Source: Marisa cornuarietis
Taxonomy: Eukaryota; Mollusca; Gastropoda; Architaenioglossa; Ampullariidae
Reading direction: 5' to 3'
Length of the DNA: 64,000 nucleotides
Assembly: GCA_004794655.1 (NCBI GenBank)
Contig: SMMW01000614.1
Span: 1,242,501 to 1,306,500 of the forward strand
Part shown: piece by piece, positions 1-13,404 of the stretch
Numbering within the stretch: position 1 is the stretch's first letter
How the letters are laid out: every line of letters starts with the position of its first letter
Translations under genes and position numbers: made by a program
The notes under the pieces: generated by a model
Seen by the model: the letters and a program-made list of their open reading frames with translations, nothing else
Told to the model about the DNA's origin: nothing
Database searches by the model: none

Positions 1-1348
1 TAATTGGAAAAGGATATAAAATATTTTGTGCGCTTACTTCAAAATTTCTGTTAAAAGCGCTGAAACTGGAAACAAACCACCCCTAGCAAAGTAAACATGA
101 AATCACTTAGCCAACGAGATTAAAAAACCCCCAGCTGAATGCAAATGTTACAAAGGTCGTGTCACCGCGAACTCGTTCCGATAAAGGAAATTTATGGTAA
201 GCATGTGTAGTCAGATTTACAGACAGGTCAAAGGCAGATGTCGCAGGCAGCTTTGATATCCATGTCACAAGTGATCTGACAACGGTGGAGGGGCCGACAC
301 CATCATTCTAAATACAAATGACACAATCAGAGTTGTTTCCCGAATAACTGCAGCGAGGATAAACTGATTCAAGACAAAAGAAATTTGTCTTCCAAAAGAG
401 TTTTTGATGGAAAGCCGGAGCCCGTGTCAACATCGCCAAGAAGAACAGGACATTTGAATTTACGGGCATTTTTTATTGTTGTTACAATTTCCAAATTAAC
501 ACTGATAGAAAAGTGTTAAAGCAGATTTAACCCCTACAATCCTATATTTGTGTGACTAATGTAGAGCTTTCATTTCAAGGGTGATACAGTGTTCAGCGCC
601 CGCCGATAGTTCTAGAATTTCTAACAAGGAATTGTTCATAGAATGCCATCACTTTGTTTTACAGTATTGCTACTAGTTGCTGCTGTTATCAATCTGCTTC
701 ATCATCATGCTCCGTCACTTATCTGCTCTCATATTTGACAGAATCGGACACTGTCATCACTCTTGTTGACACCAAAGAAAGCTTTTGAACAAAATAATCC
801 CACAACGGTATGAGGATGTCTCAAGAAGAGAAATTGGAGAAAAGGAACCATTATGTCGAATAAATCTCATCTCAGACAATTCTTATAACTCAAAAGACCT
901 GAAGGGATCTGCCCTGAAGCAGGAACATGTTCTTTCGAAATCCTGTTGGCAAATGGACAAATCCTCTCCCCCCTTCGCCCACAGCCATAAAACCGCTGTC
1001 GCTTGGACAAACATGTGTAAAGATCTCACACTTGTCGCTGTCTCCACACTGAAAACGATTTATACTCCCCTTCCTCCCCTCCACTGTGTAAACACATCAA
1101 TATACTACTACGACTGGCAAAAAGTTGTGAATTTACTACACACGCACGCGCGAAACACGCAGAAACTACACCGCAGCCAAAAGGGTTTCGAGAAAGAAAC
1201 CCCAGGGGTTCAAGGCAACTCCAAGCAGGGGGATGGTCTTAATATTCACTCGTTTTACTCGAGCTTACAAGGCTAGGCTATTCAAAACACAAAGCCGAGA
1301 GCGCAACGGGATCAGATTTCACAACTGTAAACAAGCAGCCAGAGACTC
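1..1348. other. No gene seen
   Basis: Mixed-composition DNA. The frames at 785-1276 and its shadow have no splice or start context. A donor-like ATG|GTAAGC near 196 lacks an acceptor. Confidence 0.5.
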
Positions 1349-1428
1349 ATGGCGCTCACAGCCACCCACCCCTACCCACGCCTGCCTCCGTCGGTTGGCG
1401 CAGCCCAGCTGCTGGCATTTGCGAACAG
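1349..1428 (+). CDS. Possible first coding exon, plus strand
   Basis: ATG at 1349 (context GACTCATGG) opens 26 codons, starting MALTATHPYPRLPPSV, and meets CAG|GTAAGC in phase 2. A second frame, open from 1233, exits the same donor in phase 1 and would suit the 6871 acceptor. The donor is good; the choice of start and frame is not settled. No domain. Confidence 0.25.
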
Positions 1429-2314
1429 GTAAGCTGCGCACAACGACGGAAACGCGTCAGCGTGGACACCATCATGGAAAAGTCTGTGGTGGACACACAA
1501 ATGCTAGTAGTACACTTTTGGGGAAAGTTCCGAGGCCACGCTGTTCATCGGCTCATGAAAACGTTGGGGTAGTTTCCCAGGCCACCTCTGTACACCTCAC
1601 AAACACCAGCAAGTACACCGGCTGACAACACTTTCAGGGAATTTGCTAAAATCACATTCGTTCACCGGCTCACAAGCACTTCAGGTAACATTTTGACACC
1701 TACGTTGACTGGCTCACCAAGCTTCCTACTAGACGATCGCCACAGCAGCCGCAGTCAAAGGTGGCCGACCAGAAAATACCCCTTTGTGCAAATATTTGCC
1801 GGGAAAATTGGAATACACTTTGGCAGGGGCGGTAGAAGTGGCTTATGGCCTGGAAGCTAAGGTTCTTTTTTTTGTATTCACAGAACTGACCGTCCATTGA
1901 ACAAAGTAATTACATCCTTTGCTCCGAATGTTCCAGCTGGCATGCTTAACATAGCTTGCTTCAGAGAGAAATAAATATGACAAAAGGTGGAAAATGGCAG
2001 ACAAAACGAGAATCCCACCCACCCGTGTACAAATATTGCCTTGTTAAAAATCTCCCTCCAACCAATCCTATTTGTAGTCAAACGGTGCATTCCTGAACGA
2101 GGGAGGGTTCACAGTACGTGGTACCGCTGCTTGGAATCGCTAATTGAACGGCTCCTCACAGTTGCAGGCCTTTGATCTCTGAGAAGGCGCCGCTAGATGG
2201 TTAGAGAATGAAGTCTACCCACCCAATCATTGGCGTTAAAGCACGTGCATGCACACGAAGTCTGTCGAGCAGTGAAACCTCGTTCTTGTCTGTAGATATG
2301 TACAGGGATGAGGA

Positions 2315-2317
<3 letters not shown>

Positions 2318-2345
<28 letters not shown>
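2318..2345. repeat. (GT)n microsatellite
   Basis: Fourteen uninterrupted GT units followed by a GA-rich stretch. Confidence 0.9.
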
Positions 2346-3187
2346 TAAACAGGGGAAGCAAGCAAGAGAGAGAGAGACAAGAAAGAAGAAAGTGTATACA
2401 CCATATCACTGTACGAATGCGACAGCTCAGCCGATGATGAACACCGGGACAACTCGACGCAAGGCAAAGAAATCGAGGACATTTAAAACCGCGTGGAACT
2501 GCGCGCCTGTTTTCTTTTTAACGAACTATAAATCTTTACATCGCCAATGGCTGCCCTTAAAACTACTCAAGAAGCCTTTAAGTTGCCTCTCGACTTCCAG
2601 AATTTTCTCTTCAGATTCCGGACTGGCTCAAACGATGCGAATATTTAGTGTCAGATTCAAGACCAATCTGCTTACGAAGAGAAAGCATGATGTCCTATAC
2701 GACTGGCACACCTGTCAAATCTTTTATTTTTTTTTAAATGCTGTGCCTTTGGAGGTCCAATGTCAAAGGTGTGTGCATGGGGGTACAGTGTTCTTCTGCA
2801 GGGTCTGCAGATGTAGACTATATTTAGAAAATAGCGCCACAGTGATTTAGCGATTTTTCGCAGAAGGGATCGACATTACTAGAGGAATAATAATAATAAT
2901 AATTAAAAAATACATTTGCCAAATGAAAGATTCTCTTTGTACATGGCGCGCGCGTTTGCACGTGCGTAGGTAAAACCACAGGTCGGTCCGGAGTAGCGAG
3001 GAATTAAATTGACGGAGGTCAGAGTTTATGTCAGGGTTTAAGACTGAGGTTGGGTGAACCGGGTAGGTTCTTCGGGTGTGAGGTATAGTTTACCAATACA
3101 CCTTCCCATCCACCCCCACATCCTAGTAATGACAGGACCGTGTGTGCTTGTATACTGCAAATATGACATCTTTCTTCTGTCATCATC

Positions 3188-3347
3188 TCAGACAGGTATC
3201 GTTGCCCTTAAAATATGACATAATTCCTTAGTCACTCAGACAGGTATCGTTGCCCTTAAAATATGACATTATTCCTTAGTCACTCAGACAGGTATCGTTG
3301 CCCTTAAAATATGACATTATTCCTTAGGCACTCAGACAGGTATCGTT
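3188..3347. repeat. 48-bp minisatellite, about 3.3 units
   Basis: Units start at 3188, 3236, 3284 and 3332 (TCAGACAGGTATCGTTG...). The first three are nearly identical; the fourth is truncated. Confidence 0.9.
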
Positions 3348-5545
3348 GGTGGGTACAACGACCATTGAATGATGTCATTGACAACAGATCTTCCCACCGT
3401 CATTTAATGCAGTCGTCGACGTCCACACACACCGTTATCTGCGCCGGAGAAAGAAAAAAATGGGAGGTAATTTAAGTGGAAGGGGGGATGGGGAGACAGA
3501 AGACAAATGATCTCTCCTGCCTGCAGAATTATTTATTTAGTGCCAACAGTCGCAGCGCTAAATCGCGTCAATGGAATCAACAAGGGCTGCAAGGAAATGA
3601 AGACCCCCCCCCTGCGATGTGGCAGGACAATGTGTCCTGGCCAAACTTTACAGGCGGGAGGAAGGGAGGTTTGGACACGATCAGTTTTCATGCACAAAAG
3701 ATTCGGCATTGCAGGCTTCCAATGAAACGGACATTGTGATGGGCAAGGCCACCTACCCGGCCTTGGCGCTGAGATTGACCCCGTCCTCTCAGTTTTCTGC
3801 GGGTCCGGCGTCCGGGGACTGGACTGACACGCTGACACGCGAATGAAATGTTCCGCAGTGATTGTGTCGCTAATCTTCGGCAATCCCGGGTGGCGATTTG
3901 CAGCAAAAACTGAAAAAGTCCACCTCTTACACCTGGACAACGGAAAATCATTATACGAGCGGGAGCCAAAGTCTGTTGGCAGCCATCTTGTTATTGCTTT
4001 GTCCATAACGCGCGTGCTTCTCGAATTACCATTCACTGCTTCATGAAAGTTTTATCTTCCTTGTTGCATACATAACAAGTCTCCGTAAAATAATAAACAG
4101 AGGAAAAAAACCCAAAAACAAATGAAAACAAAGAAAATACACTCCAGGAACACTTTGTTTAGGTAAGAGGCTGAGTTAGATAGCCATAAAGATATAAGCT
4201 TTAGAGTGTAAATAGTCGCTCAACAAGACTGTGTCATGTTTACAAGCTTTGTGAGGAAAAAAAATGCTACTTGCAGTCAACCGGAGACGATGGGGAAAGT
4301 TTAACTGCAACGTTGACTATCGACCCGATGAACAATCAGCAACAAATCATATGGAACACGATAACTGTACTGAAGTTAGTTGACAGTTACATTACCGATG
4401 GCGAGATGGCTGGTGTTCAACAGACGGAGAGACGGTACCCTCACACTATAAAATCAATAAATAATTACTGGTAAAGCTAAAGAAAAAAAGGGGTGGATGG
4501 GAGGAAAATAAAGGTTGTCATTATTAATAGACCTGTTTTAAATTTGTCTGTTCAGGGAAAGAAGAAACAAATGCGAAGGGAATCTAAATAACGAGGAACA
4601 AAAGTTTTGGTTAAGAATACCGCAAAGAAATACAGTTTGTTTTTGTTTCTCATTTTCTCGGCTGTAAACTGACACAGTGATAAGAACTTTCAATACGGTT
4701 AACAACAATAACAACAGGAGATTACAAGATGGAGCTTACATCAGGATGTCCCACTGACTCGCTAAAATATGCCAACACGCGGACGGACGTAAACCCAAAG
4801 TCGTCAATGTAAACAAAATGGTTTGTATCAACCCTCCAGCACCTGGACTCAACCTACAAATAAAACATTTCGCAGACATCCTCGGACTTCAAGACAAAAG
4901 TTAAAAACAAGCCGATGCACAAAACCAAACCTAAATAAAAAAAACAAAAGCGAACGCTTGCGCACACGCACGCATGCACGCTTTCTTTCTCTCTCTCTCA
5001 CAGACAAATAAACACGCACAAAGAGCACCTTAGAGATCTGCTATACTTACTGTCAGTTAAAATGAGAGATCCGAACCCCAATAAACGCACAAAAGATATA
5101 AAAAGATGTAAAAGTGGAGGACGTGAAAACCGCCAGACGGCGCTAACATTTTATTTGTTCTTCTATTGGAAACACTTTTCACGGGCAGTCAAGTCTCGGG
5201 TGTGAGTCACTAGCGGCTTGCAACTCGGGGCAGATAATAGCACACAGTGACAAATCGAATAACCGAAAGATTTTGTTGAGCGAGATAACCGTGAATGTCA
5301 TTATGATAACGAAACTTTAATAAAAGACGAGAACAACGGAAAAGGAGGAAGAGGAGAATAATGCCGAAGGGTGCGAACTAAGAGCAGATAATCGCCCCAT
5401 TTTTTTTCAGTCCTTGCACGAAGAACATGCGCCCGTAGCTAGGGAATGGAGATAGCACTGCCTCGGAGATAGCTAGGAACCAGGAGCAATCGGGATTCAC
5501 AGACATTAGAGTTGACCAGACATACGAGAGATTTTCATCTTCGGT

Positions 5546-5880
5546 CTGGTCGGGGGGTCCGGTGGGGCAACGGTTACCGCTTGTCAGTGAGGATGTGCTG
5601 TCCTGGATTCAGATCTCGTCTCGACACGCTGTTCTTTCTCTGTATGTGGCATCTGTTTACATGGCTGGCTGCGTTTTCGTGATACAGCCTTCACTGCTGA
5701 CTCGGCGTAAAATACCCATTCCTTTTCTTGTGTCGGGTCAGCAGTACAGTGTCAAGTTGACCAGAGGTAAAGCAACATAAGAAGCAGCCATTATTCATGG
5801 CATCGACCCCACTGGGCATAGTCATTATGCAGAGGTAACACTACCCCAGAACTGATTGGAGGCCAACTGTTCCTGGGTCT
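5546..5880 (+). mobile_element. tRNA-headed SINE, degenerate
   Basis: The head has an A-box-like GGTGGGGCAACGGTTAC (from about 5560) and a B-box-like GGATTCAGATCTCGTC (5605-5620) at tRNA spacing. A body of about 260 bp without coding potential follows (TCGGGTCAGCAGTACAGTG and onward). The reading frame over 5562-5780 is incidental. Boundaries are approximate and no target-site duplication was identified. Confidence 0.5.
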
Positions 5881-6871
5881 TATAATTGAAAACAAAATTG
5901 CAAACCAGAGAGGTGGGTTGATAATCTAAAGGCTATTGTCCCTAGATACGGGTACAGGCTTGTTAGGGGTGTCAGCAGTGTACGGAGGTATAGCAAACCC
6001 GAGGTAAAGATATATATCTGGTTCATGAGTACGACCCCATGTGTCTACCAGTAACCTGCCTTGTCTCTTTACTGACAATGTTGGCCATTGTTCGCATACC
6101 GTGTGATCAGGCCCGGGTATAGGTACTCTGGGGGTGAGTTACAATAATTAAATAGTTGTTCCCGCTCTTCTGTGACAAGTACTTCGTAACAAACCCGGCA
6201 GTCAGCCAAGACCTTTGTTGTTAGTGTGAGTGAAATTCAATATCACGGGATCATTAGACGGAGAGTCAGGGAGAAACGCCCCACAGACCTTTCACAGATT
6301 CAACGGCAACTAGTCCAGCCTCACTTTAACAGGCTGGAATGGCTTCTATATCATTTTAGGACTCCAACGTGTCAAAAAGACAATGAGCTTCAACTAGAAG
6401 CAGACAACAGACCAGATCTTTGTCTCGTTCTTGAAGCAAACAAACATCATGGCGTCCAGCAACGAGCTTCTCGCCGCAAACAGAAGAACGACTTGTACTC
6501 CGCTCGCGACCATGGCAGACGAATTAAAACTCAATCAACCTTCAATCAATGTGCAGGACTGCATCCATAAAACACATCCACAGGCACGTGGGCGCACGCA
6601 CACGCACTCAGCTCAGCCACAATGTTCGTATTTGGCAGCCAACACGGGAGACAGAGAGACAGGCAAGTCTATTTAGGGTTAGCTATTTCTAGCATCCAGA
6701 ATCAGAACAGCTGTCAAAATGTGAAAATAAAACTCTTCATTCGCTGGCAGAGTACGCCGTTACTGTCATACTTCTCGCTCAGCCACCCTGACCTCCTTCT
6801 CTCCCCCCCACCCCACCATCTCGAGCCTTCATTCTCCATCGTGGTTTTTTTCCCTCCCTCTTAATCTTCAG

Positions 6872-7314
6872 CTGTTAGGGTTAATTCACTGCGGATCTTG
6901 TCTGTCCTTGTCTGGCTGTATAAGTACATGCACCAGCCTCTAACTCCACGCCCCTCGGTCCAAGATAAACTAATTTCGGTTCTCTGTGAAAATTACCCCC
7001 AGCTTAACTGGAGACCTCACACGTTAGACCCCAGCCTTTGTGTGGCGCCCATAAAAATGGTAGGCATTAAAACCATTCTTTATAGCCCAACTCGCGAGCT
7101 GACTTCGCCTGCTACAACTTTTAATGGGAGGCCTTTGCAGGGTAGTTGTGTGCTCTTCTTCAAGGCGGCGGATGGTCACACTCTGCTTTTCTTCCGCAAA
7201 ACTCGTTGGTTTGTCGCTCGATCCTGGAGTTTGCAGGGCGTCTCTTTTTCTCCAAGGACTTGGGGGATCAAAGAACATGCAGAGTGTGTTGAAGGACTAG
7301 CAGAGACTCGTTAA
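6872..7314 (+). CDS. Candidate plus-strand terminal exon
   Basis: A long pyrimidine tract with TTAAT and then CTTCAG at 6871 is a strong acceptor. From there one frame (two bases, then 146 codons) is open to a TAA at 7312-7314. It begins VRVNSLRILSVLVW and contains a Trp-, Phe- and Arg-rich second half; no domain recognised. AATAAA at 7693-7698 could end the transcript. An open run this long occurs by chance in a window of this size, so the acceptor is the main support. A phase-1 donor upstream, such as the alternative frame at 1428, would be compatible. Confidence 0.25.
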
Positions 7315-7692
7315 TGTGCTCACAAAGGCCGTCAGCGATCCATGATGATACTCTGAGTCTGAAATAAGCGGAGGTCGTGCAGGTGACTGTCGGGTGCTTT
7401 GTGCGTGTGGCGATCGTAAAGACGGTTGGTAAGAGCTCATCAATCAAGTCATCAACGGCCTGATACCAGCTCTCGTGACACGCTTGTTGACACAGGCTAG
7501 CTTCCACTTTGACTTCAGAGTAAGGACCAATCGAAAACTGGATTGAATATCGAACATGTAGCTTAAATCTGTAGAAAATGAAGGGAGTGTTAAGAACACA
7601 AGTCATCGACACGGAAGTGACTTTGTGTCGAAAGTCCGGAGCTTCGTGTGCTTGTCTTCCCCACCAGTCAACTGCATAAGATTGGTGCACTA

Positions 7693-7698
7693 AATAAA
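7693..7698 (+). promoter_or_regulatory. Possible poly(A) signal AATAAA
   Basis: AATAAA about 380 bp after the stop of the 6872-7314 candidate exon. Meaningful only if that exon is real. Confidence 0.2.
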
Positions 7699-8953
7699 GT
7701 TTAAAAAAGGACAAGACCTACAAAATCTTGACAGTTCTTTATGAACATGACATCTACATGATGACTCCCCTGGGCAGATTGTGACAACCCGAGAAACCCC
7801 CCAAACAGAAGCAGTTTTGTTGTTGCTCATTGAGCGCGTGCCCTAGTACACAATTTTGCTCAATCCCTCTGTGAACATTTTCAGCAGCGAAAGTGTGGAT
7901 TAAATATTTATTCAAAAGCTAAAACCACTTTTGAGAGCTGGGTGCAGTGTGTCATATTTTAAACGCCGACAAACATCGTATAAAAGCACTACTTTTCAAC
8001 ACGGGGGGTGCGCGCCCACCCGCACACACCCATCCACCACCTTCACACAAAGAGACAACTGCGTAGGGACACTTGTTAAATCATACGATCCTTGCACAAA
8101 CATAAAACAGTTTTAACACTGAAGATTAAGATGCTGAATGAACACATTAAAATTATTTTAAAAAAAATACAGACAACTGCGGTTACCAAATAGAATCTGT
8201 CAAAACGCAAAACAAGCGGGTGGTAGAAATAAATCTCATGTTACCGAGGGCTACGACATATTTTAACATTTGCTACTACAGTAACATTCGCAGATTGTTC
8301 TCGGAGCTTAAGAGCTGTAAAAGCAAACTCGACCTATTTTTTTCATACAAATTAAATGATGTCACGATTAATCTTTCGTTGAAAGCAAACAATCCGGGCC
8401 GTGAAACGAAAAACTTTCTAGAATTCTACTGTAGAGTTGTTGGATCACACCTGAGGATATAAGAAACACTTTTCATTCTTCTTCTGTTACTCTGCACAGG
8501 TTTTGTGCGCACACTGGGCAGCGTGGTTACACGTGACATTAATAATGTGCACAATGCATCTTGTCTCGTATTTCAGTCCACAGCGGCTCAGTGTTAAGCC
8601 CGGGGTATCAGCGGCCCCTCACTTGGCGACTTGCGAGTTTTCAAACCTCAACGTCTGTTGACGAGGTCGTCTTCCACTATATCCGCTTCCAAGTTTTACA
8701 CCCTCACTTGACTCTTCGGGGTCAGAGACATTTTAACACAATGTTCCTTGTCCTTCGCGTGGTATTGCGACTTCAGAACGGAAGGCGGTAAATCATTTCC
8801 GACATGTCGTTTTTTATGTGTTGCTTTTTTTTAATAGTAATAAACAGATGATTTTCTTTTAAAAATCTCGTCACTGTCTTATAACAATCGTAATCGTTTA
8901 ATTTTACAGAAAATGTAAAGCCAGCAAGACTATACAAGAAGAGACAACAAAGG

Positions 8954-9006
8954 TATCTTAAAGACCCACCCGACTGCAAAATGTTTTTCTAAATGAATGA
9001 AAGTAA
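8954..9006 (+). repeat. Dispersed repeat, copy 1
   Basis: TATCTTAAAGACCCACCCGA and the following 33 bp recur with about six mismatches at 11544-11596, same strand. Flanks diverge on both sides. A trace (CCCACCCGACTT) also occurs at 52384. Likely a remnant of an interspersed element. Confidence 0.45.
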
Positions 9007-9199
9007 CGTGCACCAGAAAGGTACAGGGTGCGTTTGGATTAACACCATGTTTGGTGCAGATGATTGGAATTTTGTAAATTTTCAAAACATTCTTAACACG
9101 CACTGAACTGTGCAATTTTTTTTTCAACCAATGGTTTTTCCAAGGCTAGGTCGAGAAAAGTCTGGATGGTAAAATTCAAGCAGCTTAGCACAAGGACAT

Positions 9200-9330
9200 C
9201 AGCTATTGCGAAGAAGATCCTACATCACACATGACTTATATTAGCGTTTAGCCCTATGTCTTGAGCCCACAAAACTACCTCGTGCCCAGTGAGATAGTTT
9301 GTTGCTAATCACTACAATACCATACATCTA
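9200..9330 (-). mobile_element. Possible tRNA-like SINE fragment
   Basis: On the minus strand TAGTGATTAGCAAC (9301-9314) resembles an A box and GTGGGCTCAAGAC (about 9258-9270) a B box, at tRNA spacing. Confidence 0.3.
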
Positions 9331-11543
9331 CACTAAAATGTTTCTTTGTATCCCTGTCAAAAGATGCAAACAAGTTTACGAACTCTTCCCACAACAGTTA
9401 AAAACAGAACTATTGTATTCTTCTACAGCTGTCCAAAAGTGTTTACATTAACCACCACATTACTGAGGTTTCAACTCGTTCCAAAGATTTCTGCACAAGG
9501 TCATTACCTTTATTTTATCAGATTGCCATTACAGTCTTACGATTTAAAAAAACAATGCCCATCAAATCAGTAAAAGGAATAAAGCACTGATGTTCCCCCA
9601 AGGACATGCCAATGAGTTTAAATTTAAAATTCAACAATTCATTGCATAAAGTCTGTGAGCTCTGTACAGAAAAAAGGACAAAGCACTAATTCTGCACAAA
9701 AGTGCTGATAGCAAAAGAAAATAAAACTAAAAAAATAAATTTAAAAAAATGTAAAAAGCGATTTTCTTGTCGGTGGATTGCAAGGGATCCCTATAAAGAA
9801 GTACGGCAGTGTATGAGTTGTAACAGGATTTACCAGTTAATTCTGAATGGAAAATCGGAGGAAAGGATAAGCATAGACAGCGACATGCCTCCTTGAGCAG
9901 AAGTCTCGGCAGAGGGGGCGTAAAGACAAAGGCAACACTATGTTACGAATCCCCTACTTGAAGTTTAAGGTATCTTGCCAGGCTTCAACGGGGACTTGGG
10001 TTAGAAGGGAAAAGATAAAAAGGTTCCAGCCAGAGATTTCAAGATCCGCTGGTGAAAAAAGAGCCCCAGAGCAGTGAGAAACAACATGCCGGCGTTCAAA
10101 AAGAAAAAAATCGCTCCGGTCTGTGGGGGAAAAGATCAAAGGTCTTCCGGTCCTGACACGTGTTCCATTCTAACCATTTTTGGTCTTTACCAACGACAAG
10201 TGATGCATTCTACGAGACAAGTACTGACCAAGACTAACAAGAAGAAAATTCACTGTTCACACTGATTACAATATATTTTTTTTAAACACTGCTGCGAGAA
10301 CGAAGGAAGCCGTAACCCGTTAACACATAATATATCACAAGATTAATATTAGAACATATTATACTTCGTACCAACACTACCGTTCTAAATATTCGATTTG
10401 TACGAGTAATGACCACTGGTTCAAACTCGTCCCTCGATTTACTCCCGGCAATAAGGCGAACCTAATAAAACAGACTTTTTTTTTTTTTTGCAAAATGTCG
10501 GACGAATACTTAGGTACATTACTTAATCTGCTTGACATGGTCATCATATGTCCAAACAAAGAACAGAAAATAAAGGCGTGCACGCGCGAATTTTAGCAAC
10601 AAACATCGGAAACGCATTTTTCCTATTCAACAATTAAGGCGCCCATAGCGGGTAACCAAATCCTTTTCTCTTGTGTTGGACTACATCCTATTTTCCTGTG
10701 CAAATTTGACCTCCACCGGGGTAATTTCCTGGCCACACAGACCGCTCTATTTTCTTCACCACTCGCTGTCTGGCGAGCAAGCAATCATCTTTTATCGACT
10801 GGCGTTGTTCACGACTTTCCGCCGACCACTTCAGAAATCAAGGCACTGCTGATGGCTGCTGCAATTTTTTTTTTTTTTTTTGGGGGGGTGGGCAATTTTC
10901 CCGGTGTTTTGAGACACATTTTTGAAAAAAAATTATTATGAGAAATAATGAAACATCTGCGCCTGACATTCTGACAGATGGACAAGCAGAGAAACATGCA
11001 GTCCCATACGTTCATCTGTCTTCCTGGCATTTTATTGGTATTGTGCATACGAGGCAATGGAGTTAGCCATAGACCAATCACATTCAGCATTGATGTGCTG
11101 TATATTTACCTGTCATATTTGCCTTCTCTTCTCTCTCTCTCTATCTTTGCAATGAGTTTGCAAAGGTTAGGGGGGGATTGGACTGTTTATGTGTAAAGAA
11201 GGGAATATTCAGGACAGACGGGTAGGGTGGGCTGGGGTGGGGTGTGGGAGAAACTGTTGTATTACGAAGATGAGCTTGCGAACAGGAAAACTCGACAGAG
11301 GAGGGGGATGCCTAGGTTGGGGTACTGAAAGCATTTTCTTGTCTTGGTACGAGCGCCGAAGCTCGTGGCAAAACATGTCATCTACCCAACTGAGCGATCG
11401 CCGGGTGGAGGAGATCCAAGGCACGAACAGGACGAAGAAATCCGCGGCAATGTTTGTCTATAAATAGCACACACGCTGCCGGTCTACGAAGCGCAGTCCC
11501 GTGGTTCCAAAAAGGGTTATAAAAAAAAACTGGGCATCGGGAC

Positions 11544-11596
11544 GATCTTAAAGACTCACCCGACTTCAAAATGATTTTCTAGATGAATGGAAGTAA
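11544..11596 (+). repeat. Dispersed repeat, copy 2
   Basis: GATCTTAAAGACTCACCCGA and the following bases match 8954-9006. See that copy. Confidence 0.45.
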
Positions 11597-11687
11597 CACT
11601 TCTCCCCCCCAGTCAGAGGAATGAACCCTGCTACATACAGATGTTCCCACTGTTGATGTGCACAGAAACAGACGACACAGACGACGG

Positions 11688-11772
11688 TATGGAGGGAGCG
11701 TGGGTATGGAGGGAACTTGGGTATGGAGGGAGCGTGGGTATGGAGGGAGTGTGGGTATGGAGGGAGCGTGGG
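11688..11772. repeat. 17-bp minisatellite, five units
   Basis: TATGGAGGGAGCGTGGG repeated five times with one or a few changes. The frames running across it on both strands are repeat artefacts. Confidence 0.9.
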
Positions 11773-13214
11773 GGATGTGTCAAGTGTATACAGTTTCAAC
11801 ACAAACGAGAACATCGATCTTTGAAGATTTGTGTCTCGTCAGCGGAAGGGGACTTTTCACTCGGATGTTGCGATTGAGAGAATCGGGTAATGGACATTAC
11901 TCAGTTACACTCCAGCAGGTCTTTAAGATGAACGTTCATCTACTGGGCATGGGAAAACTAACCTGTTTTTTTTAATACCAAAAGTGAGCTTTTGGCCCTA
12001 TTTTGTAAATCTACATTTGCTCCATTCCCCTTCTTCTCTCGCACTTTAAATATCTCGAATTGTATTATCAACAGGAACATTTAGGACCTCAGGGCAAAGA
12101 GTTTTCCCGACACTCCTTCTAAACAACACAAGAATACAAATTTTAACTTGCTTTTGATAAATTATTGACAGGGCACAGTTTCTATCTTTAACCAAAGATT
12201 ACTCTGCATGGACTTGTTACATCCGACTCTTAATAAAATAAACACTATATCTAGCCAAGGAACGCTTATACTATATGCAGGATATGAAAACAAGTCAATT
12301 AGAAAAAAATTATGCAGTTAGAAAACTCATGACATGGTATCTAACGATTTCTTTTACCCATGGATCATAGCAAGCGAGATACGGAAGAACGAATAATCAG
12401 AACTACTATAATACAAAGGCACACGCGTGTGTATACGCGCGTACGCAGGAAAATATTACTCAAAAGAGTTTTTCTTCTTCTTTCTTCTTCTGACGACTGG
12501 AGTGTCTGACTGAAGGTTTAAACAGATTTGTCCACGTCCTTAACTCATCTTGTCAAAGACTGACCAGCCATTACACACACGGACGATGTCCAGAAGGATC
12601 TGACTCCACTTGTCATGTAAACTGTCAGGAAGCATCTTTGACAGTCTGTCTTTTTTGTCTGCACTCAGAGGAACAGAATGTGGGCACAGGGAAGAGACAA
12701 AACCTAAATCGCTCCCTTACCCCTCGAGCACAATTGTCTCGTATGGTTTGTATCCTCAGACGATGAGCACAGTTTATGTTGAAACGAAAGATGCAATTCT
12801 CACCCTTATTTGTCAAAAACAAAAAGCAAATGCTCTTCAGCGATGGCAACAAGAGGTTTCAGTGCTTTCGAGAGGCTGTTTCCTTTTTATCTGCGCACCG
12901 GAAGCCCAAAATGGCATCAAACAAAGTTTACAGACGGTCAAGAAACAAAGTAAAAAATGCAACAAAAAATGTGAAAATCTTAATTCACCGTGAAATGATG
13001 TTAAACTCAGAAGGAAACGCGGAGCGAGGTTGGCCGTATGCCGACTGTGTAACATATTCCAAGTGACTGCTTCTGTCCAGGAGTCACATCACGCCCACCA
13101 ATAAAGCCATTTTGAAAATAACAAAAATAACTCCATCGTCCTCTCCCGCGGTGCGCATGTTTCCGCTCAGGCAGCAGACATTTCTCATGGGTCAAACGAA
13201 TATTTCCTGGAAAG

Positions 13215-13220
13215 TTTATT
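13215..13220 (-). promoter_or_regulatory. Poly(A) signal AATAAA behind the 13.2-kb candidate stop
   Basis: TTTATT on the plus strand reads AATAAA on the minus strand, 11 bp beyond the TGA of the candidate terminal exon. The hexamer is common by chance; its position is what gives it weight. Confidence 0.3.
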
Positions 13221-13230
13221 ACCATCGTCT

Positions 13231-13404
13231 TCAGCAGAACCCATCAAGGATACGGGTTACGAGATCTGTCCTGTACAGAGTAAGGCAGGTAGCTCTTGAC
13301 AGAGGCTGCAAATTCTCAACCAATACTAAAGAAGCAAAGTAACATGGATAGACAGGGTATTGACACCTCGACATCCACCTGTACTTCATCCACATCCCAA
13401 CCCT
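13231..13404 (-). CDS. Candidate terminal coding exon, minus strand, with stop and poly(A) signal
   Basis: On the minus strand a run of about 15 T residues ending in GCAG forms an acceptor. The frame entered in phase 0 codes 57 residues (starting RVGMWMKYRWMSRCQ, ending ILDGFC) and then a TGA. Eleven bases past the stop is AATAAA (the complement of 13215-13220), so a very short 3' UTR would be expected. The peptide is Cys- and Tyr-containing with a hydrophobic middle; no domain is recognised. Phase agrees with the 24.5-kb exon, which would imply an intron of about 11 kb. A T-homopolymer followed by CAG is a common chance acceptor in repeat-rich DNA, so this link is weaker than the three middle exons. 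Confidence 0.3.
   Translation of the reverse strand, partial: RVGMWMKYRWMSRCQYPVYPCYFASLVLVENLQPLSRATCLTLYRTDLVTRILDGFC

Larger units (their letters stand above)
1429..5545. other. Non-coding apart from repeats
   Basis: Apart from the GT and 48-bp repeats, the GC-richer part at 3480-4040 carries overlapping open frames on both strands, none with splice or start support. The rest is AT-rich. Confidence 0.5.
7700..13214. other. Non-coding, AT-rich
   Basis: Holds the possible SINE at 9.2 kb, the two dispersed 52-bp copies and the 17-bp minisatellite. Short frames at 12.6-13.1 kb lie on both strands without splice support. Confidence 0.5.

Noticed and set aside
7268..7714. 148-codon minus-strand open frame
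   Set aside because: Overlaps the plus-strand candidate exon and shows no splice or start context.
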